A model generated the notes under the pieces. That model worked only from the letters and a program-made list of their open reading frames with translations, was not told the origin of the DNA and did no database searches. Below are positions 33,121 to 40,638 of a DNA stretch of 48,950 nt, piece after piece. A program made the translations under genes and the position numbers. The stretch covers positions 1 through 48,950 of the forward strand of contig JAFEBQ010000013.1 in NCBI GenBank assembly GCA_018242585.1, given 5' to 3'. The stretch comes from Planctomycetota bacterium (lineage in GTDB: Bacteria > Planctomycetota > Planctomycetia > Pirellulales > PNKZ01). The first letter of the stretch is position 1; the number at the start of each line of letters is the position of its first letter.

Positions 33121-33552
33121 ATGTTCCGCGTCTCGCGCGAAATCGATTTCTGTTACGGCCATCGGCTGATGAACTACGACGGCAAGTGCCGCTATCTGCA
33201 CGGGCATAACGGCCGGGCCGTGATTGTCATCGAGTCCGACCAGTTGGACGAGCGCGGCATGGTGATGGACTTCTCGGACATCAAGCAGGTGATCAGCACT
33301 TGGGTCGACGACCATCTGGACCATCGGATGCTGCTGCGCAAAGATGACCCGATGGTGCCAATCCTGGAAAAAGCCGGCGAGCCGCTGTACCTGCTCGACA
33401 TGAACCCGACGGCCGAGAATATCGCCCGGCTGATCTATGAAGTGGCCGCCGAGCACCAGTTTCCCGTGGTCGAAACCCGACTGTGGGAGACGCCCCGTTG
33501 CTACGCCACCTATCGCCCCGGCCGCCACAACGGCAAGCGCAAATCGATTTGA
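33121..33552 (+). CDS. queD: 6-carboxy-5,6,7,8-tetrahydropterin synthase
   Basis: The protein has 143 residues from the ATG at 33121 with AGGAAA upstream. QueD forms 6-carboxytetrahydropterin from dihydroneopterin triphosphate, the second step toward preQ0. The zinc ligands are His14 (FCYGHRL), His27 and His29 (RYLHGHNG), with the catalytic Cys23 (GKCRYLHGH). Later motifs VMDFSDIK, DDHLDHRMLL and NPTAENIA match the PTPS/QueD fold. The length fits QueD. It follows the QueC-like gene on the same strand with the repeat pair in between. Confidence 0.92.
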   Translation: MFRVSREIDFCYGHRLMNYDGKCRYLHGHNGRAVIVIESDQLDERGMVMDFSDIKQVISTWVDDHLDHRMLLRKDDPMVPILEKAGEPLYLLDMNPTAENIARLIYEVAAEHQFPVVETRLWETPRCYATYRPGRHNGKRKSI

Positions 33553-33589
33553 CGCCGTTGGAACCAGGCAGCAAACACCAACCCGCGTT

Positions 33590-33662
33590 CCGTCATTCCC
33601 GCGCAGGCGGGAATCTAGCGGAAAGACTTCACTCTAGATTCCCGCCTGCGCGGGAATGACGG
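33590..33662. repeat. Inverted pair of 'ATTCCCGCCTGCGCGGGAAT' elements
   Basis: Two copies (33590-33618 and 33633-33662) of the element at 38-67, in opposite orientation with a 14-base spacer. They lie between the convergent ends of queD (+) and the methyltransferase (-). This is a classic REP-doublet arrangement and could fold into a cruciform or two-way terminator. Confidence 0.9.
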
Positions 33663-33688
33663 CATACATAGGTGTGCCCGATGGCGAC

Positions 33689-34426
33689 TCATTTCACACA
33701 TTCGATGAACGCCACCGGCGGCACGTCGAAAAACTCGGACCAAAACTCGGCCGGCTGTTCGGCCTTAGCCGTGTCGGCCAGTCGCGGCGCGTGCCAGCGC
33801 ACTTCGCGAAAGCCCGCCTCGGCGAAGGCCGCTTCGTGGACGGCGACGTTCAAATGATAGTTCTCGATCTCGAAGGTTTCCGCGCCGATGTAGAACTTCC
33901 ACGTGATCGGCGCTCCTTCTTGCCACGGGCCCGGTACGCGGGTCTCGAAGCCATATTTCCGATACGAGGGCGCGTCGGGAAATCGCGCCGCCGGGTTGCT
34001 GTTCACCGTCACGAAGCGGCCGCCCGGCTTCAATGACTTGGCAATCCCCCGGCACATGGCCCCCAGCTCATCCCGATTGCTGGCGTAGTTCAGCAAGTAG
34101 GCCGCAATCACCAGATCGAACTCCTGCGTGAACGCCAACTCCCGGGCGTCCCCCACGACGTACTGAATCCCCAACTGCTGCTGGGCTTCTTGCGAGCGGG
34201 CCAGGTCGATCATCCCGGCCGAAAGGTCCACCCCGACCACGCGCGCGGCGCCACGCTGCCGCACCAGCCGAGTGTAGAATCCCTCGCCACAGGCCACGTC
34301 CAGCGCCGCGACGCCGTTCAAGTCGCCGACCAGTTCCATCAGCGTGAAGCATTCGATCAAGGTCCGCCACGGCTGCTGCTTGGACCGCTTGTACTGTTCC
34401 GCAATCGGATCGTAATTCGTGGTCAT
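33689..34426 (-). CDS. Class I SAM-dependent methyltransferase
   Basis: The protein has 245 residues from the ATG at 34426 with AGGAC upstream. The Rossmann-like methyltransferase fold is clear: motif I ALDVACGEGFYTRLV (~40-54), the acidic residue in VVGVDLSAG (~62-70), motif II-like VVGDAREL, and FDLVIAAYLLNYA followed by SLKPGGRFVTVN (~135-146). The C-terminal part is variable, which is typical for small-molecule methyltransferases. The substrate cannot be predicted. It stands alone, convergent with queD, with no known biosynthetic partner. Confidence 0.88.
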   Translation of the reverse strand: MTTNYDPIAEQYKRSKQQPWRTLIECFTLMELVGDLNGVAALDVACGEGFYTRLVRQRGAARVVGVDLSAGMIDLARSQEAQQQLGIQYVVGDARELAFTQEFDLVIAAYLLNYASNRDELGAMCRGIAKSLKPGGRFVTVNSNPAARFPDAPSYRKYGFETRVPGPWQEGAPITWKFYIGAETFEIENYHLNVAVHEAAFAEAGFREVRWHAPRLADTAKAEQPAEFWSEFFDVPPVAFIECVK

Positions 34427-34950
34427 GCAGTCGTCCTGACGTGAGGGATGACTTCGGCGATGAGGTTAAGAACCAATCGTCGTAGAAGCACGCCCGGTTG
34501 GCCAGATGGGAAACACCCGCTCCGCCGATCGGTGCTGGCAAAATGAGCAATTGCATTGCTAGCTGCGAGTGCTGGCTCCCCGGTCATTGACCTTGGCCCG
34601 ACTTTGGGGGGCGAGCATAATGTCGCCCCGCGCGGACTCCCGCACCTGCGCCGGAAGGCTCGCGCTGCGCCCTGACAATGTCGATCGAGACGCGACAGCG
34701 GCCGAGCCACTTTGCCCAAGATTCCCACTCGTCGTCTAACGAAAAATTACCGAACTTCGGTTGATCGAGTTTAGCGGTTACGCCGATTTTATGGTTCATG
34801 GGTTGTTGTTCCCGCGCTGCGCGCCGAGGGCAACAACGACAAGCTGTCCGCCGGCATGCGATTGCTGTCAGTGCCCGAACATCGATGCGCGAGCGGCATG
34901 GCGCGGCCGACGACAGGACACCAACGTACCACACGACAAGGGTCAACGCC
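34427..34950. other. Intergenic region with one 'GGTCATTGACC' half element
   Basis: This is the divergent gap between the methyltransferase (-) and the TolQ-like gene (+). The only recognised item is CCCCGGTCATTGACC at 34578-34596, whose right arm is not preserved. The frame of the downstream gene is open back to 34798 with ATG codons at 34798 and 34885, but no ribosome site fits them. Confidence 0.5.
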
Positions 34951-36315
34951 TTGAACCCGATTGCCCGTACCTTCCGAACCGTCACTCGCTCGTCGCTCCT
35001 CTGGGGCGGCCTGGCGTCGATCGGCTTTTACGCGCTGTTGCACGCTGGCAAGCTGAACAGCGGCTACATGGACGTCTACCGGTACTTCGCCAACCACTGG
35101 GTGTTGTACGTCGAGACGATCCTGTTCTTCGTCGGCGTGTCCGAGCTGGTGATCAAGGCCTTCGACCTGGCCGAACAGCGCGGCCGGCTCAAGACGTCGC
35201 TGCTGGGCCCATTGCCGGCCGAGCCATTGCCCGCGCCCGAGGCGGCGAACGTGCTGGCCGAGTTGTGCGTGCGCCCCTTCGCGCAACTGCAAGGCTACTT
35301 TCCCGAGCGGCTTCGTGCGGCGCTCGAAACGATCTTGCGCCACGGCTCGGCCGACAAGTTGGAAGACGAATTGAAATACCTGTCCGAAGGCGACAGCGCC
35401 CGGGCACACGGCAGCTACGCCTTGATGCGGTTCATCATCTGGGCGATTCCGATTTTGGGCTTCTTGGGGACGGTCATCGGCATCACGCTGGCCATCGCCA
35501 GTCTGAACCCCAAGGCGCTGGAAACATCGCTCGACGAAGTGACTGCGGGCCTGGGCGTGGCGTTCGACACCACGGCGCTCGCGCTGGCGTTGTCGATGAC
35601 GCTGATGCTCGGCCAGTTCCTGATCGACAAGTTCGAACAAAAGCTGCTCGGCGACATCGACGGGCGGATGCTCGAAGAGCTGGCCGGACGCTTTGCCTCG
35701 ACCGCCGTGGTCCACGATCCGCACCTGGCGGCCGTGCAACGGATGAGCGAGCTGGTGCTGCTCAGAACCGAATCGCTGGTCCAAAAGCAAGTCGAACTCT
35801 GGCAGCAAAGTCTGACCTCGGCCGAATCGCGCTGGGGCAATATGACCGGCGACGTCGCCCGACAAATCACCGACGGGCTGAACGAAGGCCTGGCCCAAAA
35901 CGTCCGCCAACACGCCGAACATCTGGTCACGGCCGAAGCCGCCGCGACCGAGGCGAACCGTCGCCGCTGGCACCGCATTCATCGCGCCGTGGCCCAGCAG
36001 GTCGACTCGCTACAGCATCAGCAGAGTCAGCTTTCGCACCAGACCGAAATGCTCACCCGGATCGTCGACGCCTCGAACCTGGTGGCGCGCTTGGAAAAGA
36101 CGCTCAATCACAACCTGGCCTCGCTGGCCGGGTCACAGCATCTGCAAGAGACGCTGCTCAGCCTCTCGTCGGCCATCGCGTTGTTGAACGCGCGACTGGG
36201 TCAAGTGTTGCCCACCGGCCCTCACATCGACTTGCACGACAGCACTCGTTCGGCCGTTCCGGCCCCGCATCTGCGTGCTGACGGCTTGGAGAAGAACTCG
36301 GGCAAGGTGGCATGA
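34951..36315 (+). CDS. MotA/TolQ/ExbB-type proton channel with long coiled-coil-like tail
   Basis: The protein has 454 residues from the TTG at 34951, chosen because AAGGG lies ~9 bases upstream and the first helix then starts near residue 16; ATG codons at 34885 and 34798 are alternatives. Membrane segments are at ~16-32, ~50-68, ~160-183 (FIIWAIPILGFLGTVIGITL) and ~200-223 (FDTTALALALSMTLMLGQ). The last two match the TolQ/MotA channel helices. A ~230-residue hydrophilic, probably helical tail follows (ELVLLRTESLVQKQVELWQQ; HQQSQLSHQTEMLTRIVD). The stop codon overlaps the next gene (ATGA), so the two are coupled. It should form the channel subunit of an ion-driven machine. Confidence 0.88.
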   Translation: MNPIARTFRTVTRSSLLWGGLASIGFYALLHAGKLNSGYMDVYRYFANHWVLYVETILFFVGVSELVIKAFDLAEQRGRLKTSLLGPLPAEPLPAPEAANVLAELCVRPFAQLQGYFPERLRAALETILRHGSADKLEDELKYLSEGDSARAHGSYALMRFIIWAIPILGFLGTVIGITLAIASLNPKALETSLDEVTAGLGVAFDTTALALALSMTLMLGQFLIDKFEQKLLGDIDGRMLEELAGRFASTAVVHDPHLAAVQRMSELVLLRTESLVQKQVELWQQSLTSAESRWGNMTGDVARQITDGLNEGLAQNVRQHAEHLVTAEAAATEANRRRWHRIHRAVAQQVDSLQHQQSQLSHQTEMLTRIVDASNLVARLEKTLNHNLASLAGSQHLQETLLSLSSAIALLNARLGQVLPTGPHIDLHDSTRSAVPAPHLRADGLEKNSGKVA

Positions 36316-38906
36316 CACGGCACCGCGCGAAAGCCGCCGCCGGCATCCAGTTGTTCCCGTTTTTGGCGGTGCTGTTATGCACCATGGGGGCGCTGTTGTT
36401 GATGCTGGTCGTCATCGCCCGCAACTCGCGCGATGCCGCCGCCAAGGCGCTGCTCACCACGCCGCAACTGACGGCCAAGCTGGCCGCCGAGCAGGCCGAG
36501 CTGACGGCCCAGATCGCCGAACTGAAAGCGCTGCGCGAGAAGCTGGCCGCGCAATTCGACGACGCGCGTGACGAGTTGAGCCACGTCGAAGATCACCTCC
36601 GTCGTGTTCGCGACGAGATGAACCATCTGCGCCAGGCGGCCGTTGACTTGCGGCGTTCGGACCAGTCGGACGACGAGACCAACAGTAAGCTGAAAAAGCG
36701 GATCGCCAACTACGAACGGGACATCAAGGATCTCGAGGAAGACCTGCGGAAGGCCGACGAAGACGCCCGCCGCAAGCCCGACTCGTTCGCGATCATTCCC
36801 TACGACGGTCCGAACCAGACCCGGCGACGTCCGATCTACATCGAATGCCGCAGCGACTGCGTGATTTTGCAGCCCGAGGGCATCATCTTCAGCGAGGCCG
36901 ATTTCCTGGGGCCGATGGGGCCGAGCAACCCACTGGCCTCGGCCCTCCGCGCCGAGCGCGAATACCTGATCCGCAATCGCCAGGCCGGCCGCGGCGACGA
37001 CGGCCAGCCTTATCCGTTGTTGCTCGTTCGCCCCGATGGCATTCCGGCTTACTATCTGGCCCGCGGCGCGATGGCCTCGTGGGGGAGCGACTTCGGCTAC
37101 GAGTTGGTCGAAGCCGACTGGAATCTGGCCTTTCCGGCGCCCAATCCCGAGCTGGCCGTGACGCTGGCCCAAACGGTCGAAGACGCCCGGCGTCGCCAGG
37201 TGCAAATCATCGCCTCGGCCCCAGGCTTGATGACCCCCGATCAACGGATGGCTTACCAGCGCGCTGCCTCGGGACGCGGCAACGTGGCCGGCGGCGGACG
37301 CAGCCCGTTCCAGATTCACGGCAACAACGAACATCGACGCGGCTCGAGCGGCGGGCACGGGCCCGGCGCCGGCAAGAGCTATGACCAGGACCAGGAAGTT
37401 TCCACGGTGGCCGCCTTGTCGCCGTATCAAAGTTTGGACTTGAACGGATCGAAGACGGTCGCGGGTACGGCTAATGGCGCAGGAGGCACAGCATCGACTA
37501 GCGGCAATGTTGCCGGCGGCGGACCCGGCGGTGTCAACACCACGGGCGGCAACAGTATCAATGGCAATCCCAACGGCGTGCCAAGCGCGATCCCTGGCGG
37601 CCCTGGCACAAGCGCTGGCGGCGCTGGTCCGGGCGGAACGGGCGCGAACCCTGGCGCATTCGGTCCCGGCGGGTCGGGGCTGGCCTCGGCCAATCCTTGG
37701 GGCTATGGGGCGGGCGGTCCTGGCGGCGCGACGCCCGGCGGCGGTCCATCGCTGGGGAATCCTGGCACCGGCGGCAACAATCTGTATGCCGGCGGTGGCA
37801 ATGGCGCCGGAGGTGTTGGCGGGGTGAGCATGAACGGCGCACAGGGTATGACCGGCAGCCCAGGCATAAACGGCGCGCCGGGCGGTGATGCGGCCGGCGG
37901 CAACGGCAACGGCACCGGCACGGCGGGCGGCACCGACAACTCGAACACTCCCGGCGGCACGGCCGGCACGCCCAATGGCACCGGCCAAGGCAACTCGCAA
38001 GTCGCCGGGACGACCGGCGCTGGACCTGAAGGAACGGGCGGCCCTGGTGGAACTTCCAACACGTCCGGCGGCTCGCAACAAGCCAGCACCGGCAGCAGCG
38101 GCGCAGGTGGCGGCGGCGCGGGAGCGACTTCGTCTGGAAACCCGGGCGGCGGCATGGGCTCGGCTGGCTTGCCGATGCCCGTCCAGATGCCAGGCCCCGG
38201 CAACGTCAGCTTTAACAACCGGAGCGGCGCGGCGCCGTCGGGCGCAAGCAGCAACTCGTCAGCCAGCGGCTCGCCCAGCGGCGCGTCGTCCAACGATCCC
38301 GGCGTGGCGCGCGCGGCGCAAGCCACTCGCAACGGCCCGCGCACCCAGTTTGAAACGGCGGGTCAGCGCTACGGGCAACAACAACCGGTCAGCGGCGACT
38401 TTGCTTCGTATTCACCCAGCGCCGCCAGCGCGGGGAGCCCGTCGGCCGGCACCGCCGGTTCGCCCAGCGCGTCCAGTTCACCTAGCTCGTCGTCGCAGGC
38501 CAATCTGTCGAAGTCGCAGCATCAGCAGTTGAAGAAGCAAGCCCGTTCGAGGCACGACAACTGGGCCATCCCGCAAGAGACCGTGGCCGCGGTGCCGGTC
38601 TCGCGGCCCCTGACGGTCGAGTGCTATGCCGATCGATTGCTATTTGTCAGCGGCCGGGGCGAGTATCCGCCTAGCAAGACGATGACATTCCACGAGAGCA
38701 CGGCCGAGAGCGTTGAGCCGATGGTCGCGCAGGTCTGGGAACGGATCAACTCATGGGGCATCGCCGGCGACAACATGTATTGGCGTCCGGTGCTGTTGAT
38801 GACCGTGGAACCTGGCGGCGAAACCCGAGCGGCTGAGTTGCAGCAATTACTGGTCAACAGCGGCCTGGAACTCAAACAGCGCCCGCCGCGCGTCACCCGC
38901 CCCTAA
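36312..38906 (+). CDS. Large TolR/ExbD-like partner with Gly-rich region and Ala at the membrane position
   Basis: The protein has 864 residues; its ATG overlaps the previous stop. The single N-terminal helix (~15-36, FPFLAVLLCTMGALLLMLVV) resembles the ExbD/TolR helix, but Ala19 stands where ExbD has its Asp. A coiled coil (~46-155) follows, then a first ExbD-like periplasmic domain (~172-290, RPIYIECRSDCVILQPEG). Residues ~376-665 are a low-complexity Gly/Asn/Ala/Ser/Thr/Pro-rich stretch, and a second related domain lies at ~763-860 (RPLTVECYADRLLF). The family is not otherwise named. It is probably the non-proton-carrying force-transmitting subunit. Confidence 0.8.
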   Translation: MTRHRAKAAAGIQLFPFLAVLLCTMGALLLMLVVIARNSRDAAAKALLTTPQLTAKLAAEQAELTAQIAELKALREKLAAQFDDARDELSHVEDHLRRVRDEMNHLRQAAVDLRRSDQSDDETNSKLKKRIANYERDIKDLEEDLRKADEDARRKPDSFAIIPYDGPNQTRRRPIYIECRSDCVILQPEGIIFSEADFLGPMGPSNPLASALRAEREYLIRNRQAGRGDDGQPYPLLLVRPDGIPAYYLARGAMASWGSDFGYELVEADWNLAFPAPNPELAVTLAQTVEDARRRQVQIIASAPGLMTPDQRMAYQRAASGRGNVAGGGRSPFQIHGNNEHRRGSSGGHGPGAGKSYDQDQEVSTVAALSPYQSLDLNGSKTVAGTANGAGGTASTSGNVAGGGPGGVNTTGGNSINGNPNGVPSAIPGGPGTSAGGAGPGGTGANPGAFGPGGSGLASANPWGYGAGGPGGATPGGGPSLGNPGTGGNNLYAGGGNGAGGVGGVSMNGAQGMTGSPGINGAPGGDAAGGNGNGTGTAGGTDNSNTPGGTAGTPNGTGQGNSQVAGTTGAGPEGTGGPGGTSNTSGGSQQASTGSSGAGGGGAGATSSGNPGGGMGSAGLPMPVQMPGPGNVSFNNRSGAAPSGASSNSSASGSPSGASSNDPGVARAAQATRNGPRTQFETAGQRYGQQQPVSGDFASYSPSAASAGSPSAGTAGSPSASSSPSSSSQANLSKSQHQQLKKQARSRHDNWAIPQETVAAVPVSRPLTVECYADRLLFVSGRGEYPPSKTMTFHESTAESVEPMVAQVWERINSWGIAGDNMYWRPVLLMTVEPGGETRAAELQQLLVNSGLELKQRPPRVTRP

Positions 38907-38929
38907 GCCGAACGAAAGCCAAGCACACC

Positions 38930-38954
38930 GTAGGGTGCGCACCCCGTGCGTACC
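38930..38954. repeat. Single copy of the 'GTAGGGTGCGCACCCCGTGC' element
   Basis: Matches the arms at 28820-28892 with one A-to-G change. It lies just after the TolR-like gene stop, before the next repeat. Confidence 0.75.
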
Positions 38955-38985
38955 AGAGGATCACAAACACCACACTATGAAAGAA

Positions 38986-39139
38986 TGAACCGCAAAGATC
39001 GCAAAGAAATACAAAGACATTTTGAATCGCTGGGATCGCGGAGTAACGCAGAGAGAAGGTATTCGCTTTTTCTCTGCGCCTCTCAGCGTTCTCTGCGATT
39101 CAATTCCTGCTGCATCTTCTTCGCGTCTTTGCGGTTCAA
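38986..39139. repeat. Inverted 'CCGCAAAGATCGCAAAG' element
   Basis: Left arm TGAACCGCAAAGATCGCAAA, right arm CGCGTCTTTGCGGTTCA, with inner CTCTGCGCCTCTCAGCG. Same family as 10011-10143. It separates the two TolR-like genes, which remain co-oriented. Confidence 0.8.
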
Positions 39140-39199
39140 ACTTTTCCGCGGCGCTACGACCAGCTTTTGATCTAGACCGTCGTTTCGAGCAAGACCATC

Positions 39200-40183
39200 A
39201 TGGCTAACAAGATTCGCGACGACGAACCAGCGTTTGGCAGCGATTCGTTCCTGGATATCGTCGCCAACATGGTCGGCATCTTGATCATCCTGGTGATGGT
39301 GGCGGGTTTGCGCGCCAAGGACGTGTCGCACCTGGAACCGCAGCCCGACGCGGCCCAGGCCGCGGCCCTGGAAGAATTGGAACTCGAAGCCGAGCAATTG
39401 TCCGGCGACGTGCGACAACTCGATCGGCAACTACGGACCAACACCATGACCCTGGCCGGCCGGCAGCAGGAGCGCGATCAGTTGCTGTTGGCCTCGGCCG
39501 AAGGGAAACGCCTGCTCGACGCCGAGAGCGGCAAGCTCGACTCGCGCCGGCAAGAGGAATATCAACTGCGTCAGGTCGTGGCGGCCCGCGAGACCGAGCT
39601 GAATCGGCTGACCCAGCAGTTGCAAGCCGCCGCGATGAAGCAATCGTCGCAGATCGTCAAGATCGACAACTACCCCACCCCGATCAGCCGCACGGTGCAT
39701 GGGCACGAGATTCATTTCCGGCTACAAGATAACCGGATTAGCTACGTGCCGATCGACGAGTTGGTGGATGTGTTGAAGAAGGACGTCCAGCGCAAGGCCC
39801 AGCGGCTGCAAGATGTTTCGGAGGTGACCGAGACGATCGGGCCAGCGTTCGGCTACCGGATGAAATACACGCTGGGGCGCGAGGCGGTGCCGAACGGCTT
39901 TCGCGTGCAACTGCTCCAGTTCGTGATGCTGCCGTTGGTCGATGAACTGGGTGAGACTCTCGAACAGGCGATGCGTCCTGAGTCACAATTCTATGGCGCG
40001 CTGACGCGGACCAATCCGCGCAACACGACGGTCACCCTGTGGACCTATCCGGAAAGCTACGCCACGTACCACGCCATCAAGAAAGAGCTGTACAACCGCG
40101 GCTTCTCGGTGGCTGGCCGGCCGCTGCCCAGCGGACAACCGATCGCCGGCTCGCCGCAAGGGAGCCGCAGCGCGGCGGAGTGA
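39200..40183 (+). CDS. TolR/ExbD-like partner with conserved membrane Asp
   Basis: The protein has 327 residues. An N-terminal helix (~18-37, FLDIVANMVGILIILVMVAG) carries Asp19 in the position used for protonation in ExbD/TolR. A long coiled coil (~48-140, rich in Glu/Leu/Gln/Arg) follows, then an ExbD-like periplasmic domain (~155-315). In this domain HFRLQDNRISYVPIDELVDV and TVTLWTYPESYATYHAIKKE align by eye with the two domains of the previous protein. It completes the three-gene channel module, 293 bases after the Ala19 partner. The family is not named. Confidence 0.82.
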   Translation: MANKIRDDEPAFGSDSFLDIVANMVGILIILVMVAGLRAKDVSHLEPQPDAAQAAALEELELEAEQLSGDVRQLDRQLRTNTMTLAGRQQERDQLLLASAEGKRLLDAESGKLDSRRQEEYQLRQVVAARETELNRLTQQLQAAAMKQSSQIVKIDNYPTPISRTVHGHEIHFRLQDNRISYVPIDELVDVLKKDVQRKAQRLQDVSEVTETIGPAFGYRMKYTLGREAVPNGFRVQLLQFVMLPLVDELGETLEQAMRPESQFYGALTRTNPRNTTVTLWTYPESYATYHAIKKELYNRGFSVAGRPLPSGQPIAGSPQGSRSAAE

Positions 40184-40236
40184 CGTGAGAAGTTGCGAGT
40201 TGCTGGTTGCTAGAGCAACTTTCAAGAGACTGTAGC

Positions 40237-40340
40237 GTGGGTGGCACGTCCCAAGCGCAGCGCAGGGCGTGGGGAATCGCCTATCAAATCTCGGAATCGG
40301 TACATGCTTCCCCACGCCCGAAGGACGGGCGTGCCACCCA
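40237..40340. repeat. Inverted pair of 'GGGTGGCACG' hairpin elements
   Basis: Left 40237-40278: GTGGGTGGCACGTCCC...GGGCGTGGGGAATC. Right 40306-40340 (inverted): GCTTCCCCACGCCCG...CGGGCGTGCCACCC. They share the GGGTGGC flank with the double-hairpin family but have different heads. They are intergenic, after the TolR-like gene. Confidence 0.75.
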
Positions 40341-40424
40341 GACGTTAGAACGTCGTGAGAGGCGCTCTAGCGAAGTCCGAATGACGAAGGCTTCCGCTCC
40401 CCTTCGTCATTAGGGCTTCTGGTT

Positions 40425-40510
40425 TTCTTCGCGACCTTCGCGTCTTTGCGGTTCAAATAATCCTCCGTCGCTTGCTCCGTGTCTTCCTCCGTGCCCTCGG
40501 TGTCTCCGTG
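40425..40510. repeat. Partial 'CTTCGCGTCTTTGCGGTTCA' element
   Basis: CCTTCGCGTCTTTGCGGTTC then TCCGTCGCTTGCTCCGTGTC and GTGTCTCCGTGG. Right-hand side of the CGCAAAGACGCAAAG family, with a CACGGAG-type tail as at 1212. Confidence 0.65.
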
Positions 40511-40542
40511 GCAAATCTCTTTCCGAACCATCGAGCGCGCAC

Positions 40543-40581
40543 AAAAAAAACCGGGCCGGCTGCGTTTCGCAACCGGCCCGG
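40543..40581 (-). terminator. Rho-independent terminator after the DUF1501 gene
   Basis: On the minus strand: CCGGGCCGG/CCGGCCCGG stem, interrupted by one mismatch and capped by TGCG-AAA-CGCA, followed by eight T (complement of 40543-40550). It lies 57 bases past the stop of the DUF1501 gene. Confidence 0.93.
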
Positions 40582-40638
40582 CTGGGTGAACAACATGATG
40601 GACTCGGCAACCCTGTCGGCTGTCGCGCCCGGTTCGGC

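Noticed and set aside
32185..33552. Qat or Dpd-type defence/DNA modification locus based on the QueC-like gene
   Set aside because: No ATPase, TatD-like or DNA-insertion genes nearby; QueD next door points to ordinary preQ0 synthesis.
36375..38081. 568-residue open frame on the minus strand
   Set aside because: Antisense of the TolR-like gene; its Arg/Ala-rich stretch mirrors the Gly-rich linker.
34951..40183. Zorya-type anti-phage system (ZorA-like MotA with a long tail)
   Set aside because: The channel protein has a ZorA-like layout, but there is no ZorB-type OmpA partner next to it and no ZorC/ZorD/ZorE; the partners are ExbD-like.
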